Assembly (NCBI GenBank): GCA_900155495.1
Contig: FTLJ01000986.1
Location: forward strand, 1 to 40,939
Source: Porogramme epimiltina
Taxonomy: Eukaryota > Basidiomycota > Agaricomycetes > Polyporales > Polyporaceae
Length of the DNA stretch: 40,939 nt
Direction of reading: 5' to 3'
Shown here: in pieces, positions 1 through 9,453 of the stretch
Numbering within the stretch: the first letter of the stretch is position 1
Layout: each line of letters starts with the position of its first letter
Notes under the pieces: model-generated
Told to the model about the DNA's origin: nothing
Databases searched by the model: none
What the model saw: the letters and a program-made list of their open reading frames with translations, nothing else
Made by a program: the position numbers and the translations under genes

Positions 1-229
1 ATGGTAATTCATTTATACGAACGAAAAGGATACCTTCTCTACCACGCCGTCAGACTTTTGTTTGGTGTAAATAGGTATATTTTTCAGACGGTCTTTCTAC
101 CAACGAAAAACCATCCAAAGGGAAACACCTTTGTAGGAACAAAAACGATCAAAAAACGATCAAAAAGGATTTTACCTGCCTCGGTTTTTACACGGTTTTT
201 CTACCGTTGAAAATCGGGGAATGCCCGTC

Positions 230-700
230 GTGTGGTGCCATAGCGAAGCGATTATGGCCTGCGACGAACGCCTGCCTCCGGTTAGCATGCAGGCTAGCGC
301 GCGTGTCGCCGCAGCGTCGATGTATGCGGGGGGTGGCGTCATATTCGGATCCCGGAAGGGCTGGACAAAGCCTCGCACAGCGAGCATGCCGCAAAGGAGC
401 CGGTCGAGCCATGGCAGAAACGCACCGGAAGCGGCGCATCGTCGGAGAGCAAGCTATTAAGTCGACTCAAGATGGCGGAGCGACGCTGCTCGACGCGTGG
501 ACCGGCGCCCTGATTGGCAGTCACGTGGTCTCGGGCGCCACCGGCGACCGCGGCCCCGACGCAGATCTCGAGTCGACTTTCGCGGTCGCTCGCTTCACTC
601 TGAGCTTCGATATTTGCCTTCGTCCTCTGCTCGTCGCCTCGCTCGTCCCCCTTGCTCCGTCTTGACCACTCTGCTCCGCTTAATGCAATCGACAGACGCT
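230..700. repeat. Repeat R, copy 1 (left flank of duplication unit A)
   Basis: This is one of three diverged copies of a GC-rich segment, the others lying near 7,290-7,950 and 14,290-14,760. The clearest anchor is a stretch reading gcgattatggcctgcgacg at 248, matched at 7,586 and 14,566. Copy 1 shares with copy 3 a block around gcacagcgagcatgccgc that copy 2 lacks. It shares with copy 2 the later blocks cgcaccggaagc, ggagagcaag and a segment reading ccggcgccctg. No convincing reading frame runs through it. The AT-rich 1-200 before it has no counterpart at the other copies and contains the direct repeat cgatcaaaaa at about 147-166. Confidence 0.7.
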
Positions 701-719
701 TCGACCCAGGAATCACACA

Positions 720-1580
720 ATCTCAGACCATGACACGCGAGATATCAAGTGGATACCACGACAAAGCTACTCTACCACAATGCTAGTACTGCACAACAAC
801 TCCAAGTCGAACAGGATCTGTAAATAGAGACGTGCGTCGACGTCCATGTACCCATCGTGCGGTCCATCTCCTTCCCGTATCTCTCGATTAAGCTAACCCC
901 TCTTCCTTTAGTCGTCCTCCGGCGACTAAAAAATCACGTCGCCCACCTCGCTAATGTCAAAGCTCAAACGGAGGTTAGCCTTCATTAATGGTGATCGACT
1001 CCACCCAGACGATCTCCAGTCCGCCCCTTGCATACCCAGTGTTGACGTCTTTGTCTCCGGAGATATTGGGGAATGTGCGGCTTCGGGTACGTTCGCCTTT
1101 TGTTCTCGTTTTGCACGTGCCTTAGCAACATCCAGAAGACGGCAAGGCCTCGGATAGCGTTGGAGACGATCAGCTTTATGGAGTGACAACGGATGCCGTG
1201 GAAGCGAGCCTAAACGAACCTGTGGTCCTCCCTAGGAGAGAATTTGAGGCAGCTCCCTCAGGTGAGTCCCACTTTCTTCTCATATTATCCTTCCGGCGTT
1301 GACTTTATATCGAGAAAGCAATGCAGCTTTCCACAAGGAAGCCTGTATACCTCGCGTCACAGCATGATGCATTTCATCCATACTCTTAAGCGGTCGATGC
1401 ACAAGGGCACCTGTTACAATGGTATCTCTAAGCTCAGCGAAGAACCTCCGGAAGTATTTCAGCGCATTGATCCGGCAGTCGTTGCAGTTAGCTTTGGTGA
1501 GCACTTCGCGCAGGAGGACTTCAGGGGTGTCCAGAGACTCGGGGAGAGGTGGCAATTCCTCTAGTTGCCTGTGCCGGCGA
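720..1580. other. Unassigned stretch between R1 and the ABC relic
   Basis: This stretch of about 860 bases is absent from unit B, where repeat R runs almost straight into the ABC relic. Two parts look weakly coding. One is a plus-strand frame at about 954-1160 followed by a gtgagtcc donor-like site near 1260. The other is a minus-strand frame at 1,280-1,618 with a non-repetitive amino-acid mix. I recognise neither. It may be an insertion in unit A or a segment deleted from unit B. Confidence 0.3.
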
Positions 1581-1584
1581 GGTC

Positions 1585-2705
1585 CGGAACATCCCCAACA
1601 CGGTCGTCGATGGAACAATTTCGTTCTCCAAGGCTTCGTGGGTGCGTTTTGGGATCCCGCTCGAGTTTATGTGTACATATAGCCACGAAGAGAGGACTCT
1701 AATGTCTGCGTCATAGGAATGTCTGGTTCAAGGGCCCTGGAGGAGAGACGTTTGCATTGCGCGACGTCCCGTTTAAACTTGTACCTAGCCAACTATGCGT
1801 GAGTTCCCCATGCTCTTTTCAACCTTAACAGTTGTTAACTCTTCGCACCAGGTCATCGTTGGGTAAAACTGTTCTGGGAAGGGTACGATCTTGAAGCTCA
1901 TAACGCGTCTGTACGTCCCAGAAGAGCGTATCCTGCCAGGGGGCCGCGACATCAAGACACTCAGGTTTTGCGACCTCCGGCTGACTGTCTCCGTCCTCTT
2001 CCAAGACTACACCCACCTCCCGCCCTCCGTACGTGCGTTCTATCCCGCGCTTACACCCCCGCTGACCCACCCCGCTTTTCCTTCTAGATCCGCGACAACA
2101 TCGCGCTCGGCGACTCTGCCGCACCGCACGATGAGGCGCACGTGCAACTAGTCGCGCGCTTAGGCGGTGGGGCGTTCATCAAAAAGCTACCGAAAGGGCT
2201 CGACGCGCACCTCGACGGGCCGGTGTGCGACCACTACTCAGGCCTGCCCGAGCGCACGTACCCGGTGTTTAGGCGCGCGAGACGAAGGCCCGCGGAGGCG
2301 GGGCGACGCCGCTGAGCGGAGGTCAGATTCACAGGCTTGCTGTGTGAGTTTCTTCTGGCATGATGCTCTGTTATGGTCCGGATGGACTGATCAATCGACA
2401 GGGCGGGGCCGCTCGTGCGCTCGCTCGTGTCTGAGAGCACATCAGCGGGGTTTCTGCTTCTCCACGAGCCGAGCGCGTCGCAGGCCAGATGCAGAGGCTT
2501 TCTGTGTGAATTGATTCTGCCAGCCTGTCGTCCTTCTGTGGCCTGACTCGCGCGACCGGGGCTAACGCGTCTCTCCGGTGCCAGTGTGACGACACTTGAA
2601 CGATTCGGGAGCCGTAGAGGTGGGGACCTACGACACGCAGCTGAAGAAAGATGGGGTTACGCGAAGATTTGGAAGTTGCAGGCGTAGGTGTTTACGTCCA
2701 CTAGT
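1585..2705 (+). pseudogene. ABC transporter nucleotide-binding domain relic, unit A
   Basis: The end of an ABC exporter-type gene, starting just before the nucleotide-binding domain. The pieces in order are NIPNTVVDGTISFSKAS, then FKGPGGETFALRDVPFKL, then the Walker A exon, LFQDYTHLP, IRDNIALGD, FIKKLPKGLDAHLD, the signature LSGGQ at 2312-2326, and a Walker B-like FLLLHEPSAS. Former introns of about 50-60 nt can still be seen. It is dead. The Walker A segment reads G-stop-NCSGKGT, with TAA at 1864-1866. The Walker B aspartate is His. The D-loop to H-loop segment is missing, and the final WKLQA-like end is frameshifted. The signature-exon tail appears twice (about 2320 and 2478). The transmembrane part is absent. 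Confidence 0.88.
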
Positions 2706-3193
2706 ACGACAAACGGTCCAAGAGAGAGCCACGTTAGATCATGGCATGCACTCTGAACGTGGATATGGGTCCCACTATAATTTAAGACATGGATTAAAAC
2801 GCAACGACTGCTCGCTGATCTCCCAGGAAGGCCTAACAGTACTCTCTTATTCTGCTTGTCCGTAGTCGATGTCGGTACTAAGGATACAATACCTGTAGTT
2901 CGCTAGACGTATGTCAACACACAATCAGTTTATGAAGGTGCGCTCCGGCTGTGCGGGAGCCAGTCACTCACACTCCTGCACGCGATACAACCCGTGCGGC
3001 TAGCAATCACACTCCATCTGAGCCTGCATGCGCCTCAACATGTCGATGCACGGGGGAAAGCGCCATGAAACACCTATGTTGTCCATGACTGTTAAATGCT
3101 AGAGCAAGCCGCAAGCACGGGACCTCGAGCTGACTGAGTAAGTACTACGACATCGTAGGTAATCCCTTTAGTAAAAAGTGATTCGGGTCATTA
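2706..3193. other. Intergenic segment shared by both units
   Basis: The space between the 3' ends of the ABC relic (+) and the F-box/WD40 gene (-) holds no gene I can support. Part of it aligns with 9,021-9,453: for example gagagccacgtt followed by a gcatg...gaacgtg block occurs in both. The homology therefore belongs to the duplicated unit. The 3' untranslated part of the minus-strand gene probably lies here. Confidence 0.5.
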
Positions 3194-5764
3194 CTAGTTT
3201 TCTCTAGATCTCTCTAATAATTCCTGAACCCGCAAAACCTTCACATCCCGCTTAGAATTGGAAAGGGATTCCCAACACCTCAATATCAAGACTTCTCCGT
3301 TGCGAGAAAAGCTGACAACAGCCTCCCGCCCTCCCATTCCTTCGCTCGCCACACATTTCCCGTCCGCTGCCCTGAGCAGCCGCAGTGCATAGTCCCTGTA
3401 CGATGCCGCTATATGTTGACCGTCCGGAGAGAAGTCAATGCTATCGATGCAGCCCAGATAGGAATATCGAGCTCCAACCGACCACAGCAAGGTCCCCGTT
3501 TGCGTGTCTGACATGTTTACTACTTGATCTTTCGGAGCTCCTGTCGCCCAGCATATAAGGCGACCATCTGGGGAAAACTTGGCGGAGTTCTGCTCAAGCC
3601 AACTGGGAAGATTCCATGGGGCGCCGGTGAGACATTCGTTGGGAAGAACGTCCGTGTGGAAACGGACTGTTTGAACCGCTCCGCAGTGACAGACTGTGAC
3701 GATGGTGTTATCATTATCGGAAAACGTGGCGGCAATGCGATAGTGGTTGGGGTCCTCGCGGTGGGGAAGAGTTGTATACAACGTCCATTTCGTCGTATCC
3801 AACACGTATATTTCGTGGATTGCCGCCCTGTTGAAGCGCACCAAGAGCCATTTTGTGCTCGGTGATACTTGCATGAAGGTGAAATCCAGCCTGCCCAACC
3901 CGAAAATTGGCGCCTTCTCAAAGTTCTCGTGGTAAATCAAAGTAAAAGTTGCCATGCACCAGACAGACAGAGTGGATCCCTGAAGGCGGGCGACGACTAA
4001 GAAATTCCCAATGACTTCCACATATACATTGTAGCTGGCATCGAGGCCTGAGCACTCATCTAGAGTTGCAACGAGTTTTCCATGGAAGGGATCCCATACG
4101 AGCAACTTGTGCTGCTTGCTAGAGCTGTCTGACTTGAAGTGTTTATCCAGCAGCACGATATAGTCTTCTAGTCCATTGGGGGAGGGAAGAAACGATAACA
4201 ATTCATATCGCCCCTCAATAGTAGTCCAGATCGACGGCTTGATCATCCTGGTTTGCGAGTCCCATATGATACGATTTCTTTCCGCGTTAAAATACCAGTC
4301 ATATGCCGTATTGCTGGCGATCCACTTGCCACTAGGGGATACGATGCAGTCGTTCCCGAAATAGCCATCTCCATTGATCCCATTCGAATTTCCTGCACAT
4401 TGTCACTACGTGTGAGTATCAGGTTTTTCCTTTTACGTAGCTACTCAGGGGTATGCTTTTTGACTCACCATTTGTCATGAATTCTGTCTTCAACATTTCG
4501 CGACGATGGAGCTCAGGAAAAGCAGATCGAACATCGTGTTCAAAACATGCCGTAATGTAAGCAGGTAGGCCGTGTGTAGTTTTGAGAGTGAGGGGAACGG
4601 CCTGTCTTTCCTCATACCCTTCAGCACTGAGGATAGACTGTTCGATTTCGTGGCAGAGAGCATGATATTTGCTGCCTGATAGCTTTTCTTTCGTATTCTT
4701 GACGCTTTTCTCCCCCTGATCATACATACGTCTTCCATAAATGTGATATATATCGTTGAGCACGATGATAAGAGCTTGAAAGGTTGGACAAGGCCTGCTG
4801 TGTGAGAGTAGACGAGCAATTGCTTCCAGGCTCGACGAGATATCCGGCTCCCCACCAGGTTGCAGTGTCAAGGAGTGGAGTTGTGGAAACGTGGATAAAT
4901 CAAGAATACATCCCTCTGAAAAGAAGATATGAAGAATGATCGCAATATCAATAGGAAACTCCTGAGGCTTACCAGGAGTTACGCAATGCTTTGCAGGAAT
5001 ATGCATGTGCTCAAGACTATGACGAAAGGCCTGTGCGATGTTGAAAGTAAACTCTTTATCAGTCGGAGTTCGTAAGATCTCGTCCAACACGTGATCCACC
5101 TAAAGTCCCAAGTCAGGGTATTACTCGGCACCAAGAAGTCACTCAAGTCACTCGCCGTAAGATGAGATAAATTGCAAACCCGAGAGTTGATACGTGTCGA
5201 GTTATTCGGATTCCTGTCCTCGTCTTCACGTATTCCCGAGCATTCAAGGGTGCGGAGGGTGGGAAAAGCATTAATGAGGTGAAACACGCGACTTGCGGGC
5301 ACGTCGTTGATGCTGAGCTGCACGATGTTTGGATAGCACAATGATAGGCATCTTCGAGTGACGACGTCGAGGCGGATATCGAGACATACACTGACGTCAA
5401 CAGTACAAGGCCCAATTTTCCTGAAGAACAAGAGAGCGCGGTGGATTGGAATTGATGAGGTTAAATGTCCATCATCCGAGGACCCATCCGGCGTAAACTT
5501 GACAGTTTGGATGAGATCTCGAAAAGTTGGTTTTGTGTGGAGTGTTTGTTCCAGAGAGTCTATCGTATGTTCGCGCTGGAGATAAACATTCCGGAAGAGA
5601 TTGACACGACTTCGATGGAGCCAGTCTTTGCATATCAGGGCGCAGATGCAAAGTGTTCGGAGATATTTCGCTTCTCCTTTGGTACGATGTTTCAGAACCC
5701 CCTCGTCGCCGATGTGATCGATGACACGGAGCCCAAGCTCTGTAGGAAGAGATGTTTGGGACAT
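3194..5764 (-). CDS. F-box / WD40-like fusion protein, copy A (793 aa)
   Basis: Four exons: 5764-5156, 5099-4973, 4915-4469 and 4392-3194, total 2382 nt. Residues 1-60 form an F-box: LPTELGLRVIDHIG, then YLRTLCICALICKDWLHRSR. F-box proteins bind Skp1 in SCF ubiquitin ligases and present substrates. The middle (about 60-390) looks like the leucine-rich helix/strand region of Agaricomycete F-box proteins. From about residue 395 the chain continues into a WD40/quinoprotein-like region with FSPDG motifs (FSPDGRLICWATG, FSPDGQHIAASY). The fusion rests on the last intron, which joins the two parts in frame in both copies. The first intron begins GC rather than GT. The start chosen puts the F-box at the N terminus; an in-frame ATG at 5854 would add 30 residues that are also similar in copy B. 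Substrate unknown. Confidence 0.82.
5100..5155 (-). other. GC-AG intron in F-box/WD40 copy A
   Basis: The exon reads CTTACG and the intron starts GCGAGTGA and ends TTTAG. Copy B has the same exon end followed by GTGCGTAG, an ordinary GT donor. Splicing here restores the frame in both copies. GC-AG is a known minor class of spliceosomal intron, so the gene need not be broken. Confidence 0.7.
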
Positions 5765-5963
5765 AGTGGGAGAGTGTGTGGAACAGGGAGGGACGAGAGC
5801 AAGAACGCTATCAGCGCTGGTCTTTGAGGGGGAACGGTTGAAGTAGGCCGGCATTTGACGCTCATTTCCTTGGAACCCTCATACTTGGTATTGCATGGGG
5901 TTCCGATTCCTTTGGCTCAAACCATGATCATCAGTATTCCAAGCGTGATGACCATAATGCACT

Positions 5964-7240
5964 TCAATTCTCGGAATGCATGCTGGGGCTCACAGATGAA
6001 GCTAACAACATTCGATCACCACAGCACAGCACATACCGAAGCCCCCGAAGAACGCGAATGCGCCCCCGCTGACTATGACCTGCCTGACGCAGCCCACGCA
6101 GCCCCTGCACAGGTGTGCCACGCCGCCCACCGGCCACACCTTGATCACGTCTACCACCTGAATCCTGTGAGCGCAACCCCATTCCCTCTACACGCCACAA
6201 CTCACCAATAGCGTTCGACGTGACCGAGCAGAAGAGCCTACCCTGACGTATCAGCGCACAGGTCCTCCAATTCCCTCACGCCCCCGCCACTCACCTAGCC
6301 CACGTACTCGTGACGAGGTGCAGCGGGACACCCCCGGGCCCCTCTATCACTCACCGTCGCTTCACCGGCTGTTTGATCTGGTCGTACGAGCAGATCTGGA
6401 TTCCACCCAACACGATCCCGCGCGCCGCAGTTAGCACCACGCCCTTGTACAGCGCGCACGCCCCACGCGAGGGGCGACAACCCCCTTTGCCGCGCCGTCT
6501 TGCCATATAGACGCGGGCGCGTGGCGCATGTTGCGGTACGGGCTCCCGTTCGGGTAGTACACTTACAGGCTGCAGACGGGTTGTGCGCGCACTTCAGAGA
6601 CCTGCCTCGAGCAAAGGGGGCGCCGCGCACCGCGCACCTCGCACCTTTGACGAGGGTTGGCGGGACTGGCGAGAGTGCTGACGGTGGCGGCTGCGATCGT
6701 CACGGCCGCGATGTTGAGCGCGAGGCCGTCGCGCGAGAGCGCGCCACTGGTTGCGTCGTAGATGCTGCGCGGCGCGATCGCGCGCGGGCGTGCGGGCGGG
6801 GCACAAGCGCGTGCCGCGTACTGGCTTGTCCTCGACGTACTAGCACGCGCCCATGCGGATGCCCGAGTACATGACCTCGTGGAGAATGCTCACGGAGACG
6901 CCGCCCGCGCAACCCCGTAGGCCAGTTCGCGTCATTTCGAGCGCGACGGCCTAGAATAGGCCGCGCCAGGTGCTGTGTGGAGCGGCGTGAGCACGCGGTG
7001 TGGCGGGCAGGTGCACGTGCGCCGCACCTTGTGTGCGCAAGAGTCTTCGCTCGTATTTGACGAATGGGACGTGCAAATATACGTGTATGGTCGGGTTGCA
7101 AATGGCGGATGAGGCAATATATGGTAAGATGTCAAAGACTCTTTCACGTACTGCTGATTCACGAAGGCAGCCCCTGCGAATTTGAGGCTTCCCCTCCGCC
7201 ACCGCGGCGTCCTCTGTAAGTGGTGCAACGTTGATCGTCT
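5964..7240 (-). pseudogene. Mitochondrial carrier pseudogene, unit A
   Basis: A decayed copy of the intact carrier at 12,732-14,181, exon for exon in the same order. The N-terminal exon has lost its ATG and a stretch of codons (TINVAPLTEDAAVAEG, then a jump to SLKFAGAAF in another frame). The acceptor cttaccag has become cttaccat. The first carrier signature NPTDI reads NPTI. The exon matching GIRMGTYEYF reads GIRMGAC-stop-YVED. The last repeat survives only as DVIKV followed by diverged sequence and GFGMC near 6,000-6,150. No contiguous frame can be rebuilt. The unit B copy shows what it was: a PxDxxK-type inner-membrane solute carrier. Confidence 0.87.
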
Positions 7241-7289
7241 TTGATAAGCTGTATAGAGTGAGATGATGGGCTGAGAAAGCGTAGTGGTG

Positions 7290-7955
7290 TCCAAGGAAGC
7301 CCCTGAGAAACACTCCTGGTCCTAGGCAAAGGGGGTCGGGGGGCGGTTTGCGGTCGTAGTCATTGGCCGAGGGAAGAAGACGGGTTGCGAGCCTCTCCAT
7401 TACAGGCGGCGGTCCTGCGGAAGGGGTGCTTCGGAATGGCCAAAGGTGTAAGGGTGTTGCTAGTATTGCTTCCCGCGGCGACGGACGGCCTGCTCGCTGT
7501 CCTGTGTGCGAGCAAATGACCGTGAAGGCTGTCTCATCCGCTGCGCTTGAGTATGGCGCTGGGTCCTCTGCCCTACAACAGCGACGCGATTATGGCCTGC
7601 GGCGAACGCCAGCCCCCGGTTGGCATGTGGGACAGCGTGTCTGTCGTAGCCGCGTGGCTGTGCGTGAAGGTGGTGTCGCATTCGGAATGACTGAGCCAAC
7701 AGAAGCGCACCGGAAGCAGGCCGCACGTCGTTGGAGAGCAAGAAGACAGCGGGGCGAGGCTGCTCCATGGGCGGTCCGGCGCCCTGTTGCTTTGCCACGT
7801 GACCTCGAAGGTCTCGGTCCCGGACGCCGCAACGAGTGTCGAGGCGGGACGACTTCCATGGTCGCTCGACCGCTCGTTTCGCCCTCGATGCTTGCTTACG
7901 CCCTCGGCTTGCCGCCTCGTTAGGCTCTTTTGCTCTGCCTTGGCTCTCCCACCCC
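7290..7955. repeat. Repeat R, copy 2 (junction of units A and B)
   Basis: This copy sits exactly between the two duplicated units. Its first half (about 7,320-7,560) matches 14,310-14,550, including gcggtttgcggtcgt and gacggcctgctcgctgtcctgtg (split here; at about 7,482 and 14,465). Its second half matches repeat copy 1 from the gcgattatggcctgcg anchor onward. It lacks the gcacagcgagcatgccgc block found in copies 1 and 3. It ends in a TATA-like element and then the truncated ABC relic of unit B. Confidence 0.7.
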
Positions 7956-7965
7956 GCATATAAAC
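7956..7965 (+). promoter_or_regulatory. TATA-like element at the end of repeat R2
   Basis: The sequence gcatataaac lies about 100 bases before the first recognisable codons of the ABC relic in unit B. It resembles a core promoter TATA box. Since the ABC gene here is truncated and dead, this may be the old promoter of that gene family brought next to its 3' half, or chance. Confidence 0.3.
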
Positions 7966-8059
7966 ATCACTGACCGACATTCTTCACACGATCCCCAAAG
8001 ACAACGCGCAAGACCTCACCACCCCTAAGCCAACAACACGCCCGCACGATCTCCCTCGC

Positions 8060-9020
8060 CCTGGGAGGAGACCCTGATTGGGGGCCACGATACCAAGACC
8101 CGCAAGCTCCACGACCTCCACCGGACTGTCTCCCTCCCCTTCCAAGACCCCCCACGCTTCCCGGCCTCCGTACGTCCTCCCTACCTCGTACTTGCTTCCT
8201 TACTGAGACCATCCCGCGCGATTTGATAGATTCTCAATAACATCGCCATCGGTGACTCCACCGCGGCATGTGACGACGGGAACATGCGGCTGGCGGTGGG
8301 CTTGGGCAGCGCAGAGGAGTTCATTAAAAACCTACCAGAAGGGCTCGACGCGCACCTCGACCGGCCGGTGCGTACCACTACTCGAGTCTTGCCAAGAATG
8401 CGAAGATGCTGCCTGGGCGCGAGGTGAGCTATAGTGTCATATGTGGCACGGGCGGGACGAAGGCGAGCGGGAGCGGAGCGGGGCCGCTGAACGGAGACCA
8501 GATACAGTGGCTTGCTGTGTGAGCTGCCTCTGGCCTTGTTGTTCTTCCGTGGTCTGGCGAGACTGATGCCGGGGAGCTTGACAGAGCGTGGTCGTGTATG
8601 CGCTCAGTCATGTCGGGTGCCACTTTCGCGGGGCCGCTTCCCTTTGCCGCGTCGAGTGCGTCGCTGGACCCGGCCGTGGAGCACGGTAAGTATCTTTCGT
8701 TGAGCGGTTCGCGCACGGCTCGCTAACCCGAATGCGTAGACATCTTCGAACTGTTGGGGGAGCTCCGCGGAAACAAACAAACAATACTGTTCCCGCCGCA
8801 CAGGTTCGGGAATCTGACGCGCCACGCAGAGTTGATTCTATGAGCAGCCGTCGTCGGCGTCTCATACTCACGCGGCGGGCGCTGACACATCTTACGCTTG
8901 TGACATGAACTATTCGAAGGTCGTCGAAGGCGTGAGCCTCGCGAAGCTCTGCTGAAGGAGGGTGGGGATTGTGTGAATATTTGTAAGTTGCAGGCCCAGG
9001 CGTTCGTATGGGCCCACTAG
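8060..9020 (+). pseudogene. ABC transporter nucleotide-binding domain relic, unit B
   Basis: The paralogue of the unit A relic, truncated further at the 5' end. It starts after Walker A (GGHDTKTRKLHDL) and continues with FQDPPRFPASV, NIAIGDSTA and FIKNLPEGLDAHLDRPV. The signature LSGGQ has become LNGDQ (about 8,487-8,501). It keeps a segment lost from unit A: ASSASLDPAVEH (D-loop), DIFELLGELRGNK and FPPHRFGNLTRHAELIL with the H-loop His. It ends EGGDCVNICKLQAQAFVWAH followed by TAG at 9,018-9,020. Frames change several times and Walker A is absent, so it cannot encode a working ATPase. No transmembrane domain precedes it. Confidence 0.87.
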
Positions 9021-9453
9021 GGTCTGTATAATACAACCAATGCCCCAAGAGAGAGCCACGTTGGGTGGTGGCATGTACTCAGAACGTGACTACGCGTTTC
9101 ACATGTATATTCGATTTTGTGGTAATCTCACACACCTATAGCCGACAACTCGAGACATGAATCCGCATGTCTGCAGGCGTATGGCTCACAAAGGTGAGCT
9201 GCATGTGCGGGGAGCTACCTCCTCACCCCATAATTCACGCGGCACAATATACGCCCGCGCACACATCAACGTACCGATACACTGTGAAGAGATCGTCTTG
9301 AAGCAGCTATGTCGTCCTTGACTGTTAAACGTTGAAGGCTTGGGCAAGCTGCAAGCACGGCTGTCCACTTACGACACACAAGTTTGGTTTGAGCTGAGAA
9401 AATACTGCGGCGTCATAAGCAAGCCCCTCGATACAAAGCAATTCGCGTCACTA
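9021..9453. other. Intergenic segment shared by both units (copy B)
   Basis: This is the counterpart of 2,706-3,193. It contains no supported gene. It separates the 3' ends of the ABC relic and the F-box/WD40 gene, and probably includes the 3' untranslated region of the latter. Confidence 0.5.

Noticed and set aside
3194..5099. WD40-like and F-box parts as separate genes
   Set aside because: In both copies an intron with good GT and AG sites joins them in frame at matching positions, and the WD40-like part has no convincing start or promoter of its own.
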